DNA from: Treponema sp. | GTDB lineage: Bacteria > Spirochaetota > Spirochaetia > Treponematales > Breznakiellaceae | Direction of reading: 5' to 3' | Length of the DNA stretch: 64,000 nucleotides | Assembly: GCA_009782555.1 (NCBI GenBank) | Contig: WRIV01000009.1 | Span: forward strand, 47,442-111,441 | Shown here: one piece after another, positions 34,825 to 43,304 of the stretch | How the letters are laid out: each line of letters starts with the position of its first letter | Position numbering within the stretch: the stretch's first letter is position 1 | Notes under the pieces: model-generated | What the model saw: only the letters and a program-made list of their open reading frames with translations | Told to the model about the DNA's origin: nothing | Databases searched by the model: none | Made by a program: the position numbers and the translations under genes

Positions 34825-35565
34825 ATGAAGTTCGACTACAAAACCACAGCTTTGCTGGCAGTCGACATCCAAAACGACTTTTGTCCAGCCTATACGGGAA
34901 AGGACGGGAAAGAACATCCTGAGGGAGCATTAGCGGTAAAAGGGGCCAACGAAATAATCGCCCCGCTGAACAGCCTGGCAAAAAAAATTCATAAAAAAGG
35001 CGGCAAGGTCCTTCTAACCCAGGATTGGCATCCGGCGGGCCATATATCCTTTGCCGATTCTCACCGGGGCAAAAAGAACGGGGATATTATTATCATTTCC
35101 ATACCGGAAGAAACTGTGGACGCATTTTATGAAAAATTCCCCGGTTTAACCGATCCTATCCCGGCGGCGATGCAGCAGATACTCTGGCCGGTCCACTGCC
35201 TACAGGATTCCGAAGGCGCCTCCTTTCATGATAAACTGGATACAACCATTGTCGATTTTGTATTCCGCAAGGGTTATCATAAAAATATTGATTCCTATTC
35301 CGGCTTCTTCGAAAACGACCGCTGTACCCCCACGGACCTCAGCGGCTATCTTAAGGAACAAAGCATTGCTACCCTTCTTGTTGGAGGCATTGCCACCGAT
35401 TACTGTGTTCTACACACTGCCATTGATGCCCTCCGGCTGGGCTTTAAAACCTATGTGATAAGCGATGCCTGCATGGGTATTGATACGCCCGCGGGTTCCA
35501 TCAATAAAGCTGCAGCGGTTATGAAACAACGGGGGGCCATTTTCGTCTCCACCAAGGATATTTAG
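34825..35565 (+). CDS. pncA: Nicotinamidase
   Basis: Hydrolyses nicotinamide to nicotinate for NAD salvage. The 246-residue product has the isochorismatase-fold catalytic set: aspartate in LLAVDIQNDF near residue 15, the metal-binding TQDWHPAGHISF near 67-78, the catalytic lysine in FRKGYHKNIDSYSGF and the nucleophilic cysteine in GIATDYCVLHTA. It is followed 12 nt later by pncB, the next enzyme of the same pathway, so the operon is functionally coherent. Confidence 0.95.
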   Translation: MKFDYKTTALLAVDIQNDFCPAYTGKDGKEHPEGALAVKGANEIIAPLNSLAKKIHKKGGKVLLTQDWHPAGHISFADSHRGKKNGDIIIISIPEETVDAFYEKFPGLTDPIPAAMQQILWPVHCLQDSEGASFHDKLDTTIVDFVFRKGYHKNIDSYSGFFENDRCTPTDLSGYLKEQSIATLLVGGIATDYCVLHTAIDALRLGFKTYVISDACMGIDTPAGSINKAAAVMKQRGAIFVSTKDI

Positions 35566-35577
35566 CGAGGCTTTTTC

Positions 35578-37032
35578 ATGAATGCCTGTTCTTCAGCCCT
35601 GTTTACCGATTTCTATTCCCTTTCCATGGCCCAGGGTTACTGGAAGAACAAAATGAACCACCGGGCGGTATTTGAGGTTTTTTTCCGCCGCCACCCGTCG
35701 GGGGGAGGTTTTTCGGTCTTTGCGGGATTGGAAACCCTGGTGGAAACTTTGAGGAATTTTTCCTTTTCAAAGGAAGATCTCGCCTATCTGGCGTCATTGA
35801 ATTTTTTTGAAGAACCCTTCCTTGACTACCTGAAAGAATTCAGGTTTAGCGGTGCCCTTTGGGCGATGGATGAGGGGACGATCATCTTTCCCCAGGAACC
35901 GATTATCCGGATAGATTCCAGCCTGATCGAATCCCAGATCGTGGAAGGCCTCATTCTAAACATTATCAATTTTCAAAGCCTCATCGCTACCAAGACCGTC
36001 CGGGTTGCTCTGGCATCCAACAATGGTTCTATCATGGAATTCGGCCTCCGCCGGGCCCAGGGACCCGACGGAGCTCTTTCCGCTTCCAGGGCCGCCTTTA
36101 TTGGGGGAGCATCGGCAACCAGCAATGTCCTGGCGGGAAAGATCTTCGACATTCCCGTGGCGGGTACCATGGCTCATTCCTGGGTTATGTCTTTTCCCGG
36201 CGAAGAAGATGCATTCCGATCCTACGCTTCTCTTTATCCGGACAAAACCATATTTCTTATTGATACTTACGACACCCTTAAATGCGGAATCAAAAATGCC
36301 TTAACGGTGGGAAAAGAACTGGCCGCGGCAGGAAAAAACTTCGGCGTCCGCCTGGATTCGGGGGATATTCATTATCTTTCCGTAGAGGTCCGCCGCATTC
36401 TGGACGAAGCAGGGTTTCCTCATGCGGGAATAACCGTCTCCAATGATCTGGATGAATATATCGTCGATACCCTGACCAAAGCGGGGGCGCCGATCAATGC
36501 CTGGGGGGTGGGCACCCGGATGGTAACAGGCGGCGACGAAGCGGCTTTTTCCGGAATATACAAACTGGCCGCCAAAGACGACGGAACGGGAAAATTCATT
36601 CCCACAATAAAATTCTCTGACAACCCGGAAAAAACTACCAACCCCGGAATTAAGCAGGTATGGCGGATCAAGGACGAAAAAGGACAGGCCCTGGCGGACA
36701 TCATGTCGCTAGACGATCCGGCAGAACCGGATATTCCGGAAAAAGGAAAACGCCAAGTTTTTTGGCATCCCCAGGCGGATTACCGGCATTTTTTCCATAT
36801 CATCTCCTTGGATGGCAGTGCCGAGCCGCTCCTAAAAAAACACCTGGAAAATGGAAATGTTTTGCTGCCCTCCCCGCCCCTTAAAGCGGTACAGCAAAAA
36901 GTGCAGGATGATCTAAAAGATTTTGACCAAAGCTACAAACGTATCCTCAATCCCCATATCTACAAGGTATCGGTTACCGAGCGGCTGCGGACATTAAAAC
37001 TGGATTTAATAAAAACCCACCTCGCAGATTGA
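35578..37032 (+). CDS. pncB: Nicotinate phosphoribosyltransferase
   Basis: Converts nicotinate and PRPP to nicotinate mononucleotide. The 484-residue product begins with the TDFYSLSMAQGYWK motif (family TDxYxxxM), contains EFGLRRAQGPDGALSASRAAFIGG and GTMAHSWVM with the substrate-site histidine, and FGVRLDSGDI and WGVGTRMVTGGD in the barrel. It is of the longer, Gram-positive-like type. A GAGG site precedes the ATG, 12 nt after pncA. Confidence 0.95.
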   Translation: MNACSSALFTDFYSLSMAQGYWKNKMNHRAVFEVFFRRHPSGGGFSVFAGLETLVETLRNFSFSKEDLAYLASLNFFEEPFLDYLKEFRFSGALWAMDEGTIIFPQEPIIRIDSSLIESQIVEGLILNIINFQSLIATKTVRVALASNNGSIMEFGLRRAQGPDGALSASRAAFIGGASATSNVLAGKIFDIPVAGTMAHSWVMSFPGEEDAFRSYASLYPDKTIFLIDTYDTLKCGIKNALTVGKELAAAGKNFGVRLDSGDIHYLSVEVRRILDEAGFPHAGITVSNDLDEYIVDTLTKAGAPINAWGVGTRMVTGGDEAAFSGIYKLAAKDDGTGKFIPTIKFSDNPEKTTNPGIKQVWRIKDEKGQALADIMSLDDPAEPDIPEKGKRQVFWHPQADYRHFFHIISLDGSAEPLLKKHLENGNVLLPSPPLKAVQQKVQDDLKDFDQSYKRILNPHIYKVSVTERLRTLKLDLIKTHLAD

Positions 37033-37048
37033 TGAACCAGGAGTAACA

Positions 37049-38713
37049 ATGAACAATACCATAGAAGTGCATTTTTTACAGGCCGGAAAAGAAAAAATTG
37101 TTACCTGTCCTTTCGGCGTTACGGTTGATTCGTTTTTGGAAAGTTTAGACGGCGTCGAGGGAGGCCTCGCTGCGGTCCGGGTGAACAACGAAGTGCTCCC
37201 CCTTTCTACCAGGCTGGAAATCAACTGTTTCCTAAAACCGGTTTCTCTGGCAAGCCGTGATGGAGCTGTAATCTACCGCCGTTCTTTGGCGTTTCTCCTG
37301 GCCATTGCAGCCCGGGACCTTTTTCCCCACCGGCGTCTTACCGTGGGACATTCCCTGGGGTACTCATACTACTATACCTTTGCGGACGGGAAAAAGCCTG
37401 GACCGGACGAAACAAAATCCCTGGAACGGGAAATGCGGGTCCTGGTAAAAGAGAATCTCCCTATTTCCTGTGGTTATATGGCCTATGACGAAGCTCTGGC
37501 ACTTTTTGAAAAAAACCACCAGGAGGACACCTTTCTTCTATTTGAACAACGCAGCGAACCTGCGGTACGGGTAAACCAATGCAGGGGCTTTGCCGATCTT
37601 TATGTAGAGCCTTTGGTAAACAGGACGGGCTTGCTGGATGTCTTTGAGTTGATGAAGTACGGCGACGGGCTGATCCTCCGTTTTCCCATGGCGGGCAAAA
37701 AAACCTTGGAACATTTTGAAGACAGTCCGGGTCTTTTTTCGGTATACCGGGAATACAAAAAATGGGGAAATATTCTGGGAGTCCACGCTGTGGGCCAGCT
37801 TAACCGGCTTGTATCGGGGCGGACCATCCGGGATTATATCAGAACTACCGAAGCGTTTCAGGCAAAAAAACTCGCAGAAATTACCGACCGAATCTACGAA
37901 CGCCGGGACGATGTCAGGATCATTCTAATCGCCGGTCCTTCCAGTTCAGGTAAAACAACCACCGCAAAACGGCTCTCTATCCAGCTTCAGGTAATGGGAA
38001 TGTCCCCCATCGCGATAAGCCTGGACGATTACTATCGTAATCCCGAAGAAGCTCCCAAGGACGAAAATGGCCGGCCCGATCTGGAATGCCTGGAAGCCCT
38101 GGATGTGCCCTATCTTAATCAGCAGCTGGTAGAACTCCTTGAGGGCAAAGAAGTGGATATCCCGGTTTTTGATTTTAAAACCGGCAGCCGAAAAATCAGG
38201 GGCAAACCAATTCATCTTGATGAACATTCGGTGCTGATTTTAGAAGGAATCCACGGCCTTAACGATGCCTGTACGCCTCAGGTGGAACGGAAAAAAAAGT
38301 TCAAGCTGTATATCTCTGCCCTGACCCAGCTTAACCTGGATGATCACAATCGAATCCCTACCAGCGATAACCGTCTTCTGCGGCGCATGGTACGGGACAA
38401 CCAGTTCCGCGGCACCGGGGCGGCAAAAACGATTCAAATGTGGTCCAGCGTTCAAGCCGGAGAACGGAAACACATCTTTCCTTTTCAGGATGGAGCCGAT
38501 GCGGCCTTTAACTCAGCCTTGGACTATGAACTGGCGGTGCTGAAATTTTACGCCGACCCCCTGCTCAGGTCGGTAAAGCCCAATATGACAGAATATGCTG
38601 AAGCCCGGCGTATTCTGTCGCTGCTGGGAAACTTTGCTCCCATCCCGCCCCAATATGTACCGGGTACCAGCATATTACGGGAATTTATCGGAGAAAGTGA
38701 ATTTAAATACTAA
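37049..38713 (+). CDS. TGS/ThrRS-like domain fused to uridine kinase
   Basis: A 554-residue fusion. Residues 1-60 resemble a TGS domain and 70-270 a threonyl-tRNA synthetase second-additional-domain-like region with HSLGYSYYY. Residues 285-554 form a P-loop nucleoside kinase with IAGPSSSGKTTTAKRL near 292, SLDDYYR near 330 and FEGIHGLN-like LILEGIHGLND. Such fusions are known in several bacteria; substrate is presumed uridine or cytidine but is not proved. An AGGAG site precedes the ATG, 16 nt after pncB. It ends 1 nt from the stop of the convergent gene. Confidence 0.88.
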   Translation: MNNTIEVHFLQAGKEKIVTCPFGVTVDSFLESLDGVEGGLAAVRVNNEVLPLSTRLEINCFLKPVSLASRDGAVIYRRSLAFLLAIAARDLFPHRRLTVGHSLGYSYYYTFADGKKPGPDETKSLEREMRVLVKENLPISCGYMAYDEALALFEKNHQEDTFLLFEQRSEPAVRVNQCRGFADLYVEPLVNRTGLLDVFELMKYGDGLILRFPMAGKKTLEHFEDSPGLFSVYREYKKWGNILGVHAVGQLNRLVSGRTIRDYIRTTEAFQAKKLAEITDRIYERRDDVRIILIAGPSSSGKTTTAKRLSIQLQVMGMSPIAISLDDYYRNPEEAPKDENGRPDLECLEALDVPYLNQQLVELLEGKEVDIPVFDFKTGSRKIRGKPIHLDEHSVLILEGIHGLNDACTPQVERKKKFKLYISALTQLNLDDHNRIPTSDNRLLRRMVRDNQFRGTGAAKTIQMWSSVQAGERKHIFPFQDGADAAFNSALDYELAVLKFYADPLLRSVKPNMTEYAEARRILSLLGNFAPIPPQYVPGTSILREFIGESEFKY

Positions 38714-38714
38714 G

Positions 38715-39272
38715 TTAGGCAAGACCCTTAAGGATCGTTTTAAAAATCGTCCCTTTGGCGTCGTTTCCCAGTACATTGTCCAGAGCCTTTAAAACCGTCC
38801 CTCCGCCATTTAGGGAAATGCCGCAGGTATTGCCCAGGGTTTTTCCCAATTCGGAAACCTTCCCTAGCAGGTCATTTTTACTTGTGGCGGTTTTTCCAAT
38901 TTTTGTAGCCAGACTTGCAATGGATCCAAGACTTGCTGCCGATCCTGAATTTCCCATAATCGCCGCTGCCAGTCCTCCGATGCCTCCGGCGGCTTTACTT
39001 ACCGCTCCAGCGCTGCCGGAAGAAAGCAAAGAACCGGCAAGATCTGCCAGGTTTCCCATCTTGGAACCGCCGAACAGTCCCGATTTTGATGCCACAGAAG
39101 CAAGGGATCCTAATAAACCTGCGGCACCCCCTGCTTTGTCGCCCAGCATGGCGGGCAGAATCTTTGCCAAATCCAGGCCCGGTACCGATCCGTTTTTGGA
39201 AACTGTTTCGCCATGAAAACCAGCGGCTGCCGCCGCAATTCCAGATAAGACATTTAATGCCGATGAAGCCAT
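38715..39272 (-). CDS. Ala/Gly/Ser-rich small protein of unknown function
   Basis: A 185-residue protein of low complexity. More than half is A, G, S or L, arranged as repeated LGSLASVAS, LADLAGSLL and LGSIASLAT-like segments that look like short amphipathic helices. There is no signal peptide and only borderline hydrophobicity. It is not similar to any family recognised here. ATG 39272 follows GGGGG; upstream ATGs lie in the leader. It has a strong promoter of its own, so although it follows fliJ by 82 nt it is probably expressed independently and highly. Confidence 0.7.
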   Translation of the reverse strand: MASSALNVLSGIAAAAAGFHGETVSKNGSVPGLDLAKILPAMLGDKAGGAAGLLGSLASVASKSGLFGGSKMGNLADLAGSLLSSGSAGAVSKAAGGIGGLAAAIMGNSGSAASLGSIASLATKIGKTATSKNDLLGKVSELGKTLGNTCGISLNGGGTVLKALDNVLGNDAKGTIFKTILKGLA

Positions 39273-39308
39273 TTTTACCCCCATAACAATATGAAAAAAA
39301 TATAAAAA

Positions 39309-39337
39309 ATTATAAGTCATACCGAAGGATAATGCAA
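39309..39337 (-). promoter_or_regulatory. Strong promoter of the Ala/Gly/Ser-rich gene
   Basis: Minus-strand TTGCAT (39337-39332), exactly 17 bp, consensus TATAAT (39314-39309), leader about 30 nt. Confidence 0.7.
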
Positions 39338-39354
39338 TAAGACAAAATGAATTC

Positions 39355-39798
39355 TTAGGCCCCCACGGCGGTTTTTCTGGCGGCCGTTCCTCCCGAAAGA
39401 TCGTCGATGGTTTTTATTTCTTCCAGATTTATATTCCGCCGGTAGTCCCGTTCCTGCCGTTCTTTAAGTTTGCTGATTACCTTGCGATCCCTGGAAGCCT
39501 CCAGGTAGATCGCCCGTGCCTTCTCCACCTCCAGTTCCGCCAGGGCCGCCTGCTCCAGCAGAACATCCCTGGTTTGATCCAGCCTGAGAATGTAGAATTC
39601 ATAACTGCGTATTTCACAAAAATCATGGCTGGAAAAACGGCTTTCCACGGCTAGAATTTTTTCCTGGGCGACATTTTTTATCCGTAGTTCCAGGGCGGAG
39701 AGAACTCCCACCGCTCTGCCCAGTTCAAGCTCCGTTTCCCGTTCCCGGTATTCACGAAGGGTAAGAATCTTTTCCAGCTTAAAGTTAAATCGCCTCAT
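39355..39798 (-). CDS. fliJ: Flagellar export chaperone FliJ
   Basis: FliJ is the coiled-coil stalk of the flagellar export ATPase. The 147-residue product begins MRRFNFKLEKILTLREYRERETE, typical of FliJ, and is almost wholly charged alpha helix. ATG 39798 is chosen on this N-terminus and overlaps the fliI stop by 14 nt; the frame is open 27 codons further upstream inside fliI. It is the last gene of the flagellar run. Confidence 0.88.
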   Translation of the reverse strand: MRRFNFKLEKILTLREYRERETELELGRAVGVLSALELRIKNVAQEKILAVESRFSSHDFCEIRSYEFYILRLDQTRDVLLEQAALAELEVEKARAIYLEASRDRKVISKLKERQERDYRRNINLEEIKTIDDLSGGTAARKTAVGA

Positions 39799-41272
39799 TT
39801 TTTTCCAGAGACTGTTCAGTTGTATTTTCCATCGCTTCACTTTTAGGGAGTTGGGAAGCTTGTTCATCATCAGCGGCATCTTCGTAGGAATCGTCGGGAA
39901 TGGAAAAGGCTCCTCCCTTTTGATAGGACTGCATTTCTTCCACGGGGATCTTCATCACGGCAATTTCCCCCATTACCTGCAAGGTTTCCACAATGGAGGA
40001 TCGTTCATCTATTGCCTGAATAAGAAAATCATCTATGGCCGGTTTTTTTTCAATGGCCTCGTCGATGGCGGGATTGGTTCCCGCATGGTAGGCTCCCACA
40101 TTAATAAGATCTTCGTTTTCTTTGTACACCGCAATATGACGGCGGATTAGGCCCGCCGCTTTCATTGTAACCGGTCCAGTTACCGCCGGAGCCAGCCGGG
40201 AAATGCTTCCCAAAACATCGACGGCGGGATAATGGTTAGCCTCCGCCAGGCGGCGGGAAAGGACAATGTGACCGTCGAGGATTCCCCTGACCGTGTCGGA
40301 CACAGGTTCGTCCAGATCATCCCCGTCCACGAGGATCGTGTAAAAACCGGTGATTGTTCCCCTTTCGGAGGTACCGCAGCGTTCCAGCAGTTTGGGCATG
40401 GAATCAAATACGCTTGGAGTATAACCACGGGTCGCAGGGGGTTCCCCAATGGCCAGTCCTATTTCCCGCTGGGCCCGGGCAAAACGGGTTACCGAGTCAA
40501 AAAGGAGCATCACATCCAACCCCTGATCCCGGAAGTACTCCGCCACGGCGGTGGCGGTATAGGCTCCACGGAGCCGCGCCAGGGGAGGAGAATTGGAGGG
40601 AGACACCACCAGCACGGTTTTTGCAAGCCCCTCGGGGCCCAGATCGTTGGCGATAAAATCGTTTACTTCCCGGCCCCGCTCTCCAATAAGGGCAACCACA
40701 TTAACGTCGGCATTGGTGTTCCGGGCGATCATTCCCAGGATGGTAGATTTTCCCACTCCGGAACCGGCAAAGATCCCCAGCCGCTGTCCCCGGCCTACGG
40801 AAAGAAGGCCGTCTATGGCTCTGACTCCGGTAACGATACGCTGGGTTACCCTGCGGCGTTTTAGAGGATCCGGGGGAAGGGCAGCGGCAGGATAATGTAC
40901 CCGGGAAGCAATTTCTCCCTTTTCATCAAGAGGATGACCGGTACAGTCCAGGACCCGTCCCAGAAGTTTTTTGGATACGGGAATTTCCAGCCGTTTTCCG
41001 GAGGCTACCACACGGCTTCCCATTTCTATGCCTTCGGTTTCGCCATAGGGCATAAGCTGCACCGTCTCTCCCCGGAGACCCACCACTTCGGCGGGGATGT
41101 TCCCCCGCCCTTTAGGAATTTCGATACGGCACTGTTCGCCTATAACTGCCTGTGGACCGGTACTTTCGATCAAAAGGCCCTGTACCTTGATCACATGACC
41201 CACACATTTAATCGGATCCACTTCTTCGGCGGTTTCCAGATATTTGTCGATGATTGACGAAAGAATAGCCAT
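39785..41272 (-). CDS. fliI: Flagellum-specific export ATPase FliI
   Basis: The ATPase that feeds substrates to the flagellar type III export gate. The 495-residue product has Walker A AGSGVGKST near residue 169, the GERGREVNDF motif, VMLLFDSVTRFARAQRE and the GEPPATRGYTPSVFD loop specific to FliI-type ATPases. About 45 residues of acidic tail extend beyond the usual end and overlap fliJ. ATG 41272 begins 1 nt after the fliH stop. The open frame upstream overlaps fliH and is not used. Confidence 0.95.
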   Translation of the reverse strand: MAILSSIIDKYLETAEEVDPIKCVGHVIKVQGLLIESTGPQAVIGEQCRIEIPKGRGNIPAEVVGLRGETVQLMPYGETEGIEMGSRVVASGKRLEIPVSKKLLGRVLDCTGHPLDEKGEIASRVHYPAAALPPDPLKRRRVTQRIVTGVRAIDGLLSVGRGQRLGIFAGSGVGKSTILGMIARNTNADVNVVALIGERGREVNDFIANDLGPEGLAKTVLVVSPSNSPPLARLRGAYTATAVAEYFRDQGLDVMLLFDSVTRFARAQREIGLAIGEPPATRGYTPSVFDSMPKLLERCGTSERGTITGFYTILVDGDDLDEPVSDTVRGILDGHIVLSRRLAEANHYPAVDVLGSISRLAPAVTGPVTMKAAGLIRRHIAVYKENEDLINVGAYHAGTNPAIDEAIEKKPAIDDFLIQAIDERSSIVETLQVMGEIAVMKIPVEEMQSYQKGGAFSIPDDSYEDAADDEQASQLPKSEAMENTTEQSLEKNEAI

Positions 41273-41273
41273 C

Positions 41274-42230
41274 CTAGACCCCGTCGACCGAACCGGTTTT
41301 GGCCCTGCTCTTGATGGGGCTAATCTCCAGTATCTTTTGTTCCAACTCCGCCAACTGGCTCGAGATACGGGCATCGATTTCGCCAAAGTCAGTTTCAATT
41401 ACACAGCCGCCGGGATCAATTGTGGTATCTTCGAGAATCTGCACCGACTTTGATCCTTCCACCAGATCAATAAATTCTTTTTTGTGTTCCGTAGCAAGTT
41501 TCAGATCCAGTATATTTACCTTGATAATGATGTTACCCCGGCCTTTTACTTTTCTTAAGGCTTGGACCACATTGGAGATCACCACATTGCGCTGGTTTTC
41601 GGAGATAACCTTTATTACCTTTCGGGAAATGAGCAGGACCAGATCGATGATCTGCTGTTCCGTTTCAGCAAGAATTTCCGCCCGCTTGTCCTGGGCCCGC
41701 TCCAGAATTGTTTGAGTCCGCTGGACAAGACGGGTCACTTCGTCCTTACCTTCCAAAAAACCTGCTTCCCGGCCTGTCAGACGGCCTCGTTCCTCCGCTT
41801 CCTTCCGTTCGTTTTCAAATGCCGCCAGAGAATCATCTTCTATTTGTTTTGCCTTGGCCTGGGCTTCGGAGAGAATTTTTTCTGCGTCATCCTCAGCCTG
41901 ACGTTTTAATGATTGGGCTTCTCCGGTTTTTCGCTTTACCTCCGCAAAGGCGGCAGATTCCGCTTCCTTTAGGATCCCCTCGGCATCCACTTTGGCGGAC
42001 CGGATCAACGCTTCCTTTTCCTGTTCCCACTGTACCCTAAAGGCATCCGCTTCCCGGCGGAGATCATCCGCGGTGGGGCCGGTATATTCTTCTATTCCTC
42101 CGGCTTCCTCCACCTCTTCTAAATCTTCTTCCGCGGAAGTAATCCCTGTATCAAAACCGGTTGGAGGCTCGAGGATCACTCTGCTTTCCACTACGGTCAA
42201 TTCGCCGGGCCTGAAAACTGCTTTTGCCAT
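41274..42230 (-). CDS. fliH: Flagellar assembly protein FliH
   Basis: FliH regulates FliI and tethers it to the C-ring. The 318-residue product has a variable N-terminus, a long AxxxE/K-rich coiled coil (residues about 70-170) and a C-terminal FliH/V-ATPase E-like domain with VLLISRKVIKVI and CVIETDFGEIDARISSQL. It is longer than enterobacterial FliH, common in spirochaetes. It lies between fliG (30 nt) and fliI (1 nt). Confidence 0.9.
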   Translation of the reverse strand: MAKAVFRPGELTVVESRVILEPPTGFDTGITSAEEDLEEVEEAGGIEEYTGPTADDLRREADAFRVQWEQEKEALIRSAKVDAEGILKEAESAAFAEVKRKTGEAQSLKRQAEDDAEKILSEAQAKAKQIEDDSLAAFENERKEAEERGRLTGREAGFLEGKDEVTRLVQRTQTILERAQDKRAEILAETEQQIIDLVLLISRKVIKVISENQRNVVISNVVQALRKVKGRGNIIIKVNILDLKLATEHKKEFIDLVEGSKSVQILEDTTIDPGGCVIETDFGEIDARISSQLAELEQKILEISPIKSRAKTGSVDGV

Positions 42231-42260
42231 AACGCACCTCTATCCTAAAGCCGCTTGCGG

Positions 42261-43301
42261 CTACACTACCAGTTCGTCTTCCCCTGACCGGGCAACGACG
42301 ATTTCGCCGGTATCTTCCAGATGGCGGATAATGGAAACGATTTTCTGCTGGGCCTCTTCCACGTCCTTGAGCCGGATAGGCCCCATGTATTCCATATCTT
42401 CCTTGAGCATCCCCGCAGCGCGTTTGGACATATTCCGGAATATCTTGTCCTGTACTTCCGTGTCCACACTTTTGAGAGCCTTGGCCAGTTCCTGGGAATC
42501 CACTTCCCGCATAACCTTTTGAATGGCCCGGTCGTCGAGCATGACAATGTCTTCGAATACGAACATCCGCTTTTTGATCTCTTCCGCCAGTTCCGGATCT
42601 TCGTCTTCCAGAGCTTCGATGATCTGTTTTTCCGAAGAACGGTCAACCAAGTTTAGTATCTCCACAATGCTTTCCACGCCCCCCGCGGCGGTATAGTCTT
42701 CGCTGGACAGGGTGGAAAGTTTCTTTTCTAATACCCGTTCCACTTCCCGGAGTACTTCCGGGCTAGTCCGGTCCATGGTGGCGATACGCCGCGCTACATC
42801 GCTCTGCACTTCGTGGGGAAGATTCTGCAGAATGATCGAAGCTTTGTTCGGCTCCAGGTACGCCAGAATCAGGGCGATGGTCTGGGGGTGCTCCTGTTGT
42901 ATAAAGTTAAGGAGGTGGGCCGGATCGGTACGGCGGATAAAGTCAAAGGGCCTGACCTGCAGACTGGAAGTAAGGCGGTTGATAATATCAATGGCCTTCT
43001 GGCTTCCCAGAGATTTTTCCAGCAATTCCCGGGCATAGTCTATACCGCCGGTGGTAATAAACTGGTTTGCCATCATGAGTTCCTGGAATTCCAGGAGGAT
43101 GGCGTCTTTCTGTTCCGGCTCTATGGTCTCCAGCCGGGCAATTTCAAAGGTCAGAGTTTCTATTTCGTCTTCCCGAAGGTACTTGAAAATTTCTGCAGAA
43201 ATTTCCGATCCTATGCTGACAAGGAAAATGGCGGCCTTTTGACGGCCCGTAAACTCCTTGTTTCCCTTTTTTTTGGACGTGGCGGCGGCGGTCTGGGCCA
43301 T
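42261..43301 (-). CDS. fliG: Flagellar motor switch protein FliG
   Basis: FliG is the C-ring protein that takes torque from the stator. The 346-residue product has the three FliG domains: N-terminal FliF-binding part, middle domain with the HPQTIALILAYL (EHPQ) motif near residue 135, and a C-terminal charged helix with DDRAIQKVMREVDSQELAKALKSV carrying the motor residues. Spirochaetes usually have a second fliG elsewhere; the operon copy is normally the functional one. It follows fliF by 3 nt. Confidence 0.96.
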   Translation of the reverse strand: MAQTAAATSKKKGNKEFTGRQKAAIFLVSIGSEISAEIFKYLREDEIETLTFEIARLETIEPEQKDAILLEFQELMMANQFITTGGIDYARELLEKSLGSQKAIDIINRLTSSLQVRPFDFIRRTDPAHLLNFIQQEHPQTIALILAYLEPNKASIILQNLPHEVQSDVARRIATMDRTSPEVLREVERVLEKKLSTLSSEDYTAAGGVESIVEILNLVDRSSEKQIIEALEDEDPELAEEIKKRMFVFEDIVMLDDRAIQKVMREVDSQELAKALKSVDTEVQDKIFRNMSKRAAGMLKEDMEYMGPIRLKDVEEAQQKIVSIIRHLEDTGEIVVARSGEDELVV

Positions 43302-43304
43302 GGT

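Noticed and set aside
41272..41398. Longer FliI N-terminus (537 residues)
   Set aside because: The extra 42 codons overlap fliH in another frame and read as its antisense-like basic sequence; ATG 41272 gives the standard start 1 nt after the fliH stop.
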